The position numbers and the translations under genes were made by a program. Below are positions 1-6,034 of a stretch of 6,084 nt of DNA, in pieces. The notes beneath the pieces are model-generated. The model searched no databases. It was not told the origin of the DNA and worked only from the letters and a program-made list of their open reading frames with translations. The stretch covers positions 1-6,084 of the forward strand of contig JALVSO010000023.1 of NCBI GenBank assembly GCA_027024305.1, in the 5' to 3' direction. The DNA is from Candidatus Parcubacteria bacterium (lineage in GTDB: Bacteria; Patescibacteriota; Minisyncoccia; Phycocordibacterales; GCA-2747955). How positions within the stretch are numbered: position 1 is the stretch's first letter; each line of letters opens with the position of its first letter.

Positions 1-23
1 AAAAAAGAAAAAATAATAAATAA

Positions 24-190
24 ATTTTATTTATATTTAAAATAAATATTTTTTCAACTTTAGCTATAATTGGTACATATATTTTAGTATTTTTAATGTA
101 TATGCTTAGGGGGATGCCTTAATTTTTGAAATGTTTAAAAAATATAAACCAAGTTATTTTATAAAAAAAGTATGAAAAAAGTTTTATTAA
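24..190 (+). pseudogene. Possible frameshifted remnant of a small membrane protein
   Basis: I do not recognise a gene here. Between stops, frame 3 (24-122) reads as a hydrophobic peptide, including STLAIIGTYILVFLMYML, but lacks an ATG before position 96. It ends just after a run of five G (109-113). Frame 2, from the same G run to the TAA at 188-190, continues as a basic tail containing FEMFKKYKPSYFIKK and one in-frame TGA (173-175). Joined at the G run, the two halves would give one membrane segment plus a charged tail. This could be a broken gene, a one-base sequencing error in a homopolymer, or chance in AT-rich DNA. The tail would overlap the start of the next gene by about 19 nt. Confidence 0.2.
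160..165 (+). promoter_or_regulatory. -10-like box TATAAA, 6 nt before ATG
   Basis: TATAAA ends six bases before the ATG at 172. No Shine-Dalgarno sequence lies between them. The spacing matches the other starts in this window, so it is listed as a putative leaderless promoter. In DNA this AT-rich a chance match is likely, and there is no TG two bases upstream of the box. Confidence 0.35.
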
Positions 191-435
191 AATGGTATTT
201 TCTAGCAAGTATTTTATTACTAGTATCTAGTTTTATTGCTAGAAAATTTATTATAGCCCATGAGCCAATAGGTTTAATTATTATTATGTTTTATTTGATA
301 AATATTAATATTTCATCAATAATGTTTTATATTAGTTTTTTATCAAAAAGAAAAATATATAAAATATTATTTTCCATTATTAATTCATTAATTTTTATAT
401 TTGTGGGAGGCTTGATGATAGCAGAAATGATATAA
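172..435 (+). CDS. Small three-helix membrane protein of unknown function
   Basis: This 87-residue protein is not a family I recognise. It begins MKKVLLKW and has three hydrophobic stretches, about residues 8-23, 33-57 and 65-84. Short basic segments separate them (RK near 24-25, SKRKIYK at 58-64), which is consistent with an integral membrane protein having three helices. It contains no enzymatic motif and no lipobox. The ATG at 172 is the first one after an upstream stop and has a TATAAA box six bases before it. The gene is far more AT-rich than ruvC directly downstream, and its TAA stop (433-435) lies inside the TATAAT box of the ruvC promoter. It may be fast-evolving or acquired. Whether it is expressed cannot be told from the sequence. 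Confidence 0.5.
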   Translation: MKKVLLKWYFLASILLLVSSFIARKFIIAHEPIGLIIIMFYLININISSIMFYISFLSKRKIYKILFSIINSLIFIFVGGLMIAEMI

Positions 436-436
436 T
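428..436 (+). promoter_or_regulatory. Extended -10 promoter of ruvC (TGATATAAT)
   Basis: TGATATAAT is a perfect extended -10 (TGnTATAAT) ending six bases before the ruvC ATG at 443. I see no -35 at normal spacing and no Shine-Dalgarno sequence. A transcript starting 6-7 nt after the box would begin at or beside the A of ATG, which implies a leaderless mRNA. The same string, also followed by AATAAA-like bases, precedes the transposase start at 6035. Confidence 0.6.
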
Positions 437-442
437 AAAAAT

Positions 443-922
443 ATGAAAATTTTATCAATAGATCCGGGCTATGAGAGGTTGGGCATTGCTATTTTGGAAA
501 AAAAAGAAGGGCAAAAGGAGAAATATATTTATTCAGAGACTTTCAAAACCTCCGCTAAACTGGATTTTATTGAAAGACTTTTTTTGCTGGGTCAAAGAAT
601 TGAAGAAATGATAGAACAATACCAACCGGACATTTTAGCCATTGAAAAACTCTTTTTTAACACCAATCAAAAGACGGCCACCAATGTTTCCGAGGCTCGG
701 GGAGCTATCATCTACACGGCCTTGAAAAATAAAATGAAAGTTTTTGAATATACTCCTTTGGAAATAAAAACGGCCATCGCCGGCTATGGGCGAGCCGACA
801 AGAAGCAGGTTATTTTTATGACCAAGCAACTTTTAAAAATAGATAAGGAAATCAAATATGATGATGAATACGATGCCATCGCCGTGGGACTAACCTTTCT
901 GGCCTATAATCAAAATTATTAA
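443..922 (+). CDS. ruvC: Holliday junction resolvase RuvC
   Basis: RuvC is the dimeric endonuclease that cuts four-way Holliday junctions, with the RuvAB branch-migration motor, in the last step of homologous recombination. The 159-residue protein is near the usual family length. It starts MKILSIDPG, giving the first catalytic aspartate at D7. The second acidic residue is E68 in LAIEKLFF, followed by NTNQKTATNVSEARG, typical of the family. The last pair is D141 and D144 in DDEYDAIAVGLT, with the same three-residue spacing as E. coli D138/D141. All four catalytic acids are present. There is no tryptophan, so the gene does not report on UGA. The sequence resembles Patescibacteria RuvC (from memory). 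No ruvA or ruvB lies in the window. It has its own extended -10 promoter and a terminator 55 nt downstream. Confidence 0.96.
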   Translation: MKILSIDPGYERLGIAILEKKEGQKEKYIYSETFKTSAKLDFIERLFLLGQRIEEMIEQYQPDILAIEKLFFNTNQKTATNVSEARGAIIYTALKNKMKVFEYTPLEIKTAIAGYGRADKKQVIFMTKQLLKIDKEIKYDDEYDAIAVGLTFLAYNQNY

Positions 923-976
923 TCTTCGCCTTCGCCGTCCTTCTATCCCGGCACTCCCGCCATTCCGCCATAAGGG

Positions 977-1009
977 AAAAACTTAGAAGCCTTGCTTCTA
1001 AGTTTTTTT
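977..1009 (+). terminator. Intrinsic terminator after ruvC
   Basis: The left arm AAACTTAGAAGC (979-990) pairs perfectly with GCTTCTAAGTTT (994-1005) across a 3-nt CTT loop. The stem extends by two more A-T pairs, and the right arm runs into an unbroken T tract to 1009. This is a textbook rho-independent terminator. It closes the ruvC transcript, separating it from the PBP gene. The preceding 923-976 stretch is a C-rich spacer with nothing I can name. Confidence 0.9.
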
Positions 1010-1011
1010 GA

Positions 1012-1036
1012 TGTAAAACTTACACATCGGATGTGT
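1012..1036. repeat. Overlapping small palindromes, possible operator
   Basis: ACACATC-G-GATGTGT (1022-1036) is a perfect 7-bp inverted repeat around one central base. It overlaps a second inverted repeat, TGTAA-AAC-TTACA (1012-1024), so the two cannot form together. Short symmetric sites of this kind are often protein-binding sites, but it is about 390 nt from the next start and may be part of the repeat debris that follows. Confidence 0.3.
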
Positions 1037-1154
1037 TGGAAAGTTAGAAAATATATATTTGGATTATAGGTTGAACCTGAGACTTTCCTTTTCAGTTCTT
1101 TTTAAAAACAAAAGCACTGGATTGCTTCGTCGCAAGCTTCTCGCAATGACGACA

Positions 1155-1260
1155 ACCGAGCACCACTTTTGAAAAAAACATTTAGCTGAAACTGAACTTT
1201 TTGCGGTTTCAGGAATTAAAATTTTAAAACCTTTTCATTCCTACAAAAGTGGTGCTCGGT
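1155..1260. repeat. Central inverted repeat, 17-bp perfect arms
   Basis: ACCGAGCACCACTTTTG (1155-1171) is exactly complementary to CAAAAGTGGTGCTCGGT (1244-1260). The 72-nt interior holds a second stem, CTGAAAC with GTTTCAG, and a weak GGAAT/ATTCC pairing. Transcribed, it could fold into a long stem with branched tips. It is the core of the larger element at 1062-1380. Confidence 0.75.
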
Positions 1261-1267
1261 CATTGTC

Positions 1268-1328
1268 ATCCCGGAAACAAGTTTTTCCCATGAGGAACGA
1301 ATGGATGAAAAACTTAGTTATCCGGGAT
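1268..1328. repeat. Long interrupted hairpin ATCCCGGA...TCCGGGAT
   Basis: ATCCCGGA (1268-1275) pairs with TCCGGGAT (1321-1328). AAGTTTTTC (1279-1287) pairs with GAAAAACTT (1307-1315), and CCAT/ATGG adds four more pairs toward the tip. The result is a stem of about 21 pairs with an internal bulge and a short loop. It is the right-hand CTGGAT...ATGAC unit of the nested element. Confidence 0.65.
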
Positions 1329-1411
1329 CCAGAATCTAAAAAAGAGTGTAAAAGAAAAGTCTCGAGTTCAGATTACAATCTATGATGAAAAAGAAAAAAT
1401 ATATTATTTTA

Positions 1412-1420
1412 TGCTAAAAT
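1412..1420 (+). promoter_or_regulatory. Extended -10 promoter of the PBP gene (TGCTAAAAT)
   Basis: TGCTAAAAT matches TGnTATAAT at all but one base of the hexamer and ends six bases before the ATG at 1427. There is no Shine-Dalgarno sequence and no clear -35. The spacing supports a leaderless transcript and also helps choose 1427 as the start of the PBP. Confidence 0.5.
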
Positions 1421-1426
1421 AGCAAA

Positions 1427-4141
1427 ATGAATGATAAAAAAGTTTCACCAAAAAAGAAAAAGATAAAAGAAAAAATTAGAAAAACGGTCTTGGAAAGAAT
1501 CAAGGCAGTTAAAAAGGCCTCGCGGGAAGAGAAAAAAAAGAGGGCGGAAAAGAGTAAGCTGGAGAAAAGTTTGATTGTCAGGAGGTGATTAAAAAATATT
1601 TTTTACCTGCTTTTGATTGCTTTTTTTCTTGCCGGCGGAGCTTTGTTTTTCTGGGTAACCACTTTGAAAATTCCGGACATCAATGAAATTCATCGTCTGA
1701 AAATCGCCCAGTCAACTAAAATCTACGATAGCACCGGAGAGGTTTTGCTCTATAATGTTCACGGAGATGAAACCCGAACGGTGGTACCCATAGAAAATAT
1801 TTCCAAATATGCTCAGCAGGCGGCGGTGGCCATTGAAGATAAGGATTTCTACAATCACCATGGTATAAAAATTACTTCCATTCTAAAAGCGGCCTGGGAT
1901 AATTTTTGAGGAACCGGTCGCTTCAAAAGAGGGGGGTCAACCATTACCCAGCAGGTTATTAAAAATACTCTTTTAACTCGGGAGAAAACCTATACCCGTA
2001 AAATCAAAGAAGCCATTTTGGCCTACAAGCTTGAAAAACTTTGAACCAAAGACCAAATTTTGGAGCTCTATTTGAATGAGGCTCCCTACGGTGGAACCAT
2101 CTATGGAATTGAAGAGGCTGCTCTCTATTATTTTAACAAGCACGCTTCGGAATTGGACATCGCCGAATCAGCCTATCTGGCGGCCATGCCCCAGGCGCCC
2201 ACAACCTATTCTCCCTACGGAAAACACAGGAAAACTTTAGATGCCAGAAAAGATACGGTTTTGAGGTTAATGTTAAATCAGGGCTATATTACTCCGGATC
2301 AGTATAAAGAGGCCAGAGAAGAAGAGGTGGAGTTTGTTTTCAAGACCAAAACTTCCGGTTTGAAAGCTCCTCATTTTGTTATGTATGTTATTAAGCAGCT
2401 GGAGGAGATGTACGGCAAGGAGGCTTTAAAAACCGACGGATTAAAAGTGATTACCAGCCTTAACTACGATTTGCAGGAAAAAATGCAGGAAATTGTCAAG
2501 GAGAATGCACTGGTGGCTGAGAAAGACTATGGGGCGGAAAACGCCGCCGCCGTGGCCATTGAATCAAAGAGCGGAAATATCATAGCTATGGTTGGTTCCA
2601 GGGATTATTTTGATGAGAGCATTGATGGAAAGGTGAACATTACCACGGCCAAAAGGCAACCCGGTTCTTCCTTTAAACCCTATGTCTATTTAACGGCCCT
2701 GGAAATGGGTTATACTCCAAAAACGGTCATTTGGGATGTGGATACGGAATTTTCTCTTTCCTGTGATCCGACCTTGCCCGATGTTGAGGCGCGAAGAAAT
2801 AAAAATTGTTACAGGCCGAAAAATTTTGATTGATACACCGACCACCCTTTCAAAGGGCCCATGAAGCTGGAGAATGCCCTGCCGGAATCCCGAAATATTC
2901 CGGCCATTAAAATGCTTTATTTGGTAGGTGTGGATAAGGCTATCGCCAATGCCAAGCTTTTCGGTATTAAATCACTGAATAAACCGGCTTCTTTCTATGG
3001 ATTGAGCTTGGTTTTAGGTGGGGGAGAAGTCCAGCTCTTAAATCATGTTTCCGCTTACAGCACTTTTTCCAACGAGGGTATCCGCATTGAGCCGGTGGCC
3101 ATTTTGGAGGTAAGAGATGACAAAGATAATCTTATCTATGAACACCGGGTGGAAAAGAAAAGGGTTATTGATGCCAAGTATGTTCAGAATTTAAATAAGA
3201 TTTTATCCACCGATAGCTTGAAATATCCAACCTTTGGAGTGAATTCTTCCCTTTACTTTAATAATCGGGTGGCTTCCAAGACCGGAACCACCAATAACAA
3301 TAAGGATTCTTGAACGGTTGGTTACGATGCCGGTAATTTTGCCGTGGGGGTTTGGATAGGGAATAACGACAACCGCTCGGCCAAGAGAAATCCGGGAAAG
3401 ATTACCTATAAAATATGACGTGATTCGGTGAAGGAGTTATTAAAACTTTATCCGACCGTAGATTTTCCGGAAGCCCCATCGTTGATTAATTCTGAGACCA
3501 AACCTTCCCTGCGAGGAATTATCGGAGGGGGAACCACCATCAAGATTGACATCAAGACTGGCACCTTGGCCACCGACGAAACCCCTGAGGAATTTATCAA
3601 GGAAATAGTCATTCCTTCCTACCATTCCATTCTGCATTGGGTGGACAAATCCAACCCGACGGGTCCGGTGCCGGAAGAAAAGGATCCGGCCTATGAGAAT
3701 TGAGAATATGGTGTTCAGAAATGGGTGGTGGAAAATTCCGATAAGGTACAGGAGCAAATTCAAAATACTCTGGAAGAGTTGCTACAACTCACCGGTAACA
3801 GTGGTTTAAATATAGATAGCACTAGAATCAATACTGCTCCTCGGACTATGATAAATAATAATTCCCTGGACTTTAGATTTTTATCTCCGGGTAATGGTGA
3901 TCGTTTTAGAAAAAAGGAGAAGATTTATGTGAAGTTAAGACAGACCGGTCCCGAGAATATTAGAAAATATTTTATCTATGTTAACGGAAAATACTTGGCT
4001 TCAACTACCCGGGAGAGTTTCTCCTTCCGACCATCGGATGTGGATAATATCAAGGTGGGGGAGAATATTATAAAAATCGCCGGTCAGGGGATGAATGGTG
4101 ACCGATTGGAAAAAATTGTTACCATTCAGGTGGAGGACTAA
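1427..4141 (+). CDS. Class A penicillin-binding protein (PBP1A-like), UGA read as Trp
   Basis: This bifunctional enzyme polymerises lipid II into glycan strands and cross-links the stem peptides, anchored in the cytoplasmic membrane. It is 904 residues once seven in-frame TGA (W54, 161, 206, 469, 629, 664, 759) are read through; six further Trp use TGG. Order: Lys/Arg-rich cytoplasmic tail (1-53); membrane helix (about 56-77); GT51 glycosyltransferase with EDKDFYNHHG (catalytic E137), GGSTITQQ (169-176), RKIKEA (191-196) and LELYLNEAPYGG (from 212); transpeptidase with SSFK (nucleophile S414, K417), SRN (488-490) and KTGT (618-621); then a probable Ig-like/BiPBP_C-type domain (about 814-904). 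All catalytic motifs are intact, so this is not a pseudogene. W629 (KDSW-TVGY) and W664 fall on conserved PBP tryptophans. The start at 1427 is in frame with everything downstream and has a leaderless-type promoter. Under the standard code it would appear as several fragments. Confidence 0.95.
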
Positions 4142-4278
4142 AAGAAGCCGGACTTGTCAGGTTCTTTGGCGCGTGGTTGCAAGAAGCCGGACTTGTCAGG
4201 TATGGTTCGGCGCGTGGTTGCAAGAAGCCGGACTTGTCAGGTATGGTTCGGCGCGTGGTTGCTGACAAGTCCGGCTTC
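4142..4278 (+). repeat. Three tandem ~41-bp repeats closed by a 17-bp inverted arm
   Basis: Starting at the last base of the PBP stop codon's neighbour, a unit beginning AAGAAGCCGGACTTGTCAGG and ending GCGTGGTTGC occurs at 4142-4180 (39 nt, altered middle), 4181-4221 and 4222-4262 (41 nt, identical). CTGACAAGTCCGGCTTC (4262-4278) follows once. It is the exact complement of GAAGCCGGACTTGTCAG in each unit. With the third unit it makes a 17-bp stem around a 21-nt loop (4241-4261); the first two units offer competing left arms. No T tract follows, so it is not a standard terminator, though it would sit in the 3' end of the PBP mRNA. The open frames through it on both strands look like repeat artefacts. 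Confidence 0.85.
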
Positions 4279-4330
4279 GTGGAAAGGTGTGGTTGTGTGG
4301 AAATTCTCGGATTTCGTGGAAAATGTGTGG

Positions 4331-4411
4331 CAGAAGTCCGACCTGTTGGGTATGGTTCGGCGAGTGGTTGCCGACAAGCCAGGTGTCTTGAAAAATGTGT
4401 GGGTGTGTGGA
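4331..4411 (+). repeat. Degenerate copy of the hairpin unit plus GT-rich tail
   Basis: The loop bases GTATGGTTCGGCG-GTGGTTG recur at 4350-4370 with one change (CGAG for CGCG), while both arms have diverged (AGAAGTCCGACCTGTTGG and CCGACAAGCCAGGTGTCTT). The GT-rich tail GTGTGGTTGTGTGGA after the intact hairpin (4287-4301) recurs as GTGTGGGTGTGTGGA (4397-4411). The offset is about 109-110 bp for both, which points to an older tandem duplication of hairpin plus tail. The remainder, 4412-4482, holds nothing I recognise. Confidence 0.6.
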
Positions 4412-4482
4412 GCGGATGCCACCTTACCATTTACATTCCCAAAGATTATAGAAAAAAGGAAAATAGTAAATAAATAATAAAT

Positions 4483-4509
4483 AGTTTTATGAAAATAATA
4501 AGTTGAAAT
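4483..4509 (+). repeat. Direct repeat: duplicated 5' end of xth (copy 1)
   Basis: These 27 bases are identical to 4589-4615. They contain ATG AAA ATA ATA AGT TGA AAT, the first seven codons of xth, followed here at once by a TAG stop, so this copy encodes only MKIISWN. The AT-rich bases just upstream also match with a 2-nt indel. The hairpin element at 4512-4566 lies between the two copies, as after an insertion with target duplication or a recombination event. Confidence 0.85.
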
Positions 4510-4511
4510 TA

Positions 4512-4566
4512 GAAGCCGGACTTGTCAGGTATGGTTCGGCGCGTGGTTGCTGACTAGTCCGGCTTC
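4512..4566 (+). repeat. Second hairpin copy, 16 of 17 stem pairs
   Basis: GAAGCCGGACTTGTCAG (4512-4528) and CTGACTAGTCCGGCTTC (4550-4566) enclose a 21-nt loop identical to that of the hairpin at 4224-4278. A single A-to-T change in the right arm breaks one pair. It is followed, like the first hairpin, by TTCGTGGAAA (4564-4573; also at 4276-4285 and 4313-4322). The near identity of loop and arms indicates recent copying about 290 bp away. Confidence 0.85.
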
Positions 4567-4580
4567 GTGGAAAATAATAA

Positions 4581-4586
4581 TATAAT
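4581..4586 (+). promoter_or_regulatory. -10 box TATAAT of xth
   Basis: A perfect TATAAT ends eight bases before the ATG at 4595. There is no TG extension, no recognisable -35 at 17 nt (that position falls in the hairpin's right arm) and no Shine-Dalgarno sequence. Copy 1 of the duplicated start (ATG at 4489) lacks this hexamer because of small differences, which favours 4595 as the expressed start. Confidence 0.5.
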
Positions 4587-4588
4587 AA

Positions 4589-4615
4589 AGTTTTATGAAA
4601 ATAATAAGTTGAAAT
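4589..4615 (+). repeat. Direct repeat: genuine 5' end of xth (copy 2)
   Basis: This is identical to 4483-4509. It covers the last bases upstream of the xth start and codons 1-7, and continues into the full reading frame. Confidence 0.85.
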
Positions 4616-5431
4616 GTAAATGGCATTAGAGCCTGAATCCAAAAAACCGGCTCCATGGAATTTTTGGAAAAAGAAAAACCGGACATAATTTGTCTTCAAG
4701 AAACCAAGGCCACCAGAGAACAGGTGGAAGAGTTTTTTGAAAAGGAAGACACTCCGCTTTTTGCCACTAAATCAAAAAATGTTAAAGAGGGAAAACTTTT
4801 TCCCGATTACTCCTATCATTTTTGAAATTCCGCTGAAAAAAAGGGTTATTCCGGTACGGCCATTTTTTCCAAGGGAAAACCTCTTTCGGAGAGCTATGGC
4901 ATCGGTGATGGTTTGGACAGCGAGGGAAGGGTTATCACTTTGGAATTTAAAGATTTCTTTTTAGTTAATGTCTATACTCCCAATTCAAAACCGGATTTAA
5001 GTCGAGTGGATTACAGAAAAGATATCTGGGATAAAAATTTTTTAAAGCATTTGAAAAAGTTGGACAAGAAAAAACCGGTTATCGCCTGTGGTGATTTTAA
5101 TGTGGCTCACCAAGAGATAGATTTAAAAAACCCCCAGGCCAACAAGACCACCGAAAAAAGTCCCGGCCATGCCGGCTTCACCGATAAGGAAAGACAGTCC
5201 TTTGAAAGATATCTGAAAAACGGTTTCATTGATACCTTTCGTTTTCTTCATCCCGATGAGGTGAAGTACTCCTGGTGATCCTATCGTTTCAATGCTCGCA
5301 AAAACAATGCCGGCTGGCGCATAGATTATTTTTTAATCTCCGAGCGATTGAAAGACAAATTGAAAAAAGCCGAAATCCACAACGAAGCCTATGGCTCCGA
5401 CCATTGCCCGGTTTCTATTGAAATATTTTAA
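4595..5431 (+). CDS. xth: Exonuclease III (Xth/ExoA family AP endonuclease), UGA read as Trp
   Basis: This Mg-dependent enzyme nicks DNA 5' of abasic sites and has 3'-5' exonuclease/phosphatase activity in base excision repair. It is 278 residues when four in-frame TGA are read as Trp (W6, W14, W77, W228); three more Trp use TGG. Motifs: MKIISWNVNGIRA (N7), LQETK (catalytic E36), a W77-containing NSAEKKGYSGTAIFSK, VYTPNS (Y127), GDFNVAH (D167, N169), YSWW-SYRFNAR, GWRIDYFLIS, and terminal GSDHCPV (D269, H270). W6, W77 and W228 fall on near-invariant tryptophans of the family, the best evidence in the window for UGA=Trp. The ATG at 4595 gives the canonical N-terminus; any later ATG would lose the SWNVNG strand. 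All catalytic residues are present, so it should be active. Its first seven codons are duplicated 106 bp upstream. Confidence 0.96.
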
Positions 5432-5436
5432 ATTAT

Positions 5437-5445
5437 TGTGATAAT
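5437..5445 (+). promoter_or_regulatory. Extended -10 (TGTGATAAT) before the nucleotidyltransferase
   Basis: TGTGATAAT fits TGnTATAAT with one mismatch and ends eight bases before the ATG at 5454, inside the 22-nt gap after xth. No Shine-Dalgarno sequence is present. An overlapping TATAAA at 5445-5450 is an alternative but would be too close to the ATG. Confidence 0.4.
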
Positions 5446-5453
5446 ATAAAAAT

Positions 5454-6026
5454 ATGGAAGGTCCAAATAAAAAAGAAGTAGTTAGCAGTTCTGAAAAAGC
5501 CTTGATTAGAGATATTAGAAATATTTTTGAGCCCCTGGGTATTAGGATTTTATTGATTGGTTCCAGAACCAGAGGCTTAGCCACCAAGGATAGTGATTTT
5601 GATCTTTTTGCCCTTAAAAAGGTTCCTGAAGGCTTAGAACATGATGAGCTTTTGAAATTATTTAATCAGCATGTATCTGAAGTAAATCAAGTTGTCCTTA
5701 ATAATTTTCCGGATGCTAATGTTCCGGAAGGGAAGAGGTGATTGGTTTTTGTCAGAAATGGCAAAGAATTTTCCATTATTCCAAAATTACAATTGGGTGA
5801 TAATCACAGAGAAGATATATTTTTTAGCCCCGATGGAGAAAAGATGGTTAAAAATAATCCAATCCAAAGTATCTTGGATTCCAAGAGAAAAGAAAAAGAA
5901 ACAAGCAATCGTTTTAGGGAAACCGTTTTATTTTTAAAAGAGTATATTGCCGATAATTTTAATGTCCGACCTCCGGGTTGGGTGAAATCCCTCGCCTTCA
6001 GGCGAAGACTTCAGTTAGTGATATAA
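5454..6026 (+). CDS. Nucleotidyltransferase-fold protein, 3' end replaced by an IS left end
   Basis: The 190-residue frame needs one TGA read as Trp (5739-5741, W96). Near the N-terminus, IGSRTRGLATKDSDFDLFAL gives the polymerase-beta-type signature: GS at 36-37 and the metal-binding pair D48/D50. This places it in the broad nucleotidyltransferase superfamily (CCA-adding, OAS-like and antitoxin/toxin enzymes); the exact family and substrate are unclear. A strand where the third metal aspartate is normally found reads EFSIIPK, apparently with Ser in place of Asp. MVKNNP and RFRETVLFLKEYI resemble the later helical part of OAS-like folds. The last residues, about VKSLAFRRRLQLVI, are translated from what looks like an IS200/IS605 left end, so the native C-terminus is probably lost. 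It may be inactive, either through the insertion or the missing Asp. Confidence 0.7.
5992..6005 (+). repeat. Subterminal hairpin of the IS left end
   Basis: A five-pair stem (TCGCC with GGCGA) closes a TTCA tetraloop. In IS200/IS605 elements TnpA binds such hairpins as single-stranded DNA to position cleavage. Confidence 0.55.
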
Positions 6027-6027
6027 T
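6019..6027 (+). promoter_or_regulatory. Extended -10 promoter of tnpA (TGATATAAT)
   Basis: This perfect TGnTATAAT ends seven bases before the ATG at 6035 and is the same nine bases as the ruvC promoter. It overlaps the stop codon of the truncated upstream frame (TAA, 6024-6026). No Shine-Dalgarno sequence is present, again suggesting a leaderless mRNA. Confidence 0.55.
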
Positions 6028-6034
6028 AAACGAT

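Larger units (their letters stand above)
1062..1380. repeat. Nested-palindrome, MITE-like element of about 319 bp
   Basis: The stretch is symmetric at several levels. The outermost arms are 1072-1092 and the reverse complement of 1350-1370, identical at 18 of 21 positions by eye; weaker matching continues out to 1062 and 1380. Inside them, two CTGGAT...ATGAC units face each other (1118-1150, and 1265-1330 on the other strand). Inside those is a perfect 17-bp inverted repeat (1155-1171 with 1244-1260), and at the core two more small hairpins. It has no open reading frame worth calling, so it would be non-autonomous. Motifs like CTGGATTGCTTCG and CATCCCGG...CCGGGATCCAG are familiar to me as interspersed repeats in several bacterial genomes. 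This element accounts for most of the 923-1426 gap. Confidence 0.6.

Noticed and set aside
635..829. Reverse-strand frames inside ruvC, the PBP (3440-3763) and xth/nucleotidyltransferase (5333-5587)
   Set aside because: They are antisense shadows of well-supported genes.
1580..1590. Strong Shine-Dalgarno-like AGGAGGTGATT inside the PBP frame
   Set aside because: No ATG, GTG or TTG follows at a usable distance, and the upstream start at 1427 keeps the basic tail in the same frame. The match codes for Arg-Arg-Trp and is likely coincidental.
1613..4141. Five or more separate gene fragments or a decayed PBP pseudogene
   Set aside because: All fragments are in one frame, separated only by TGA, and every catalytic motif is intact. 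Recoding explains them better than decay.
4142..4278. CRISPR array
   Set aside because: The units are directly adjacent with no unique spacers, and they close into a hairpin.
4119..4477. Open reading frames on both strands through the repeat region
   Set aside because: Their proteins are internally repetitive translations of the 41-bp units, differ in every frame and resemble no family.
4489..4512. Functional small peptide MKIISWN upstream of xth
   Set aside because: It is an exact copy of the xth start cut by TAG, and lacks the TATAAT box present at the real start. Duplication is a sufficient explanation.
1586..5741. UGA encoding glycine (Gracilibacteria code) or selenocysteine
   Set aside because: Homologues have tryptophan at the most conserved TGA sites, and 12 TGA in housekeeping genes without selenoprotein context rule out selenocysteine.
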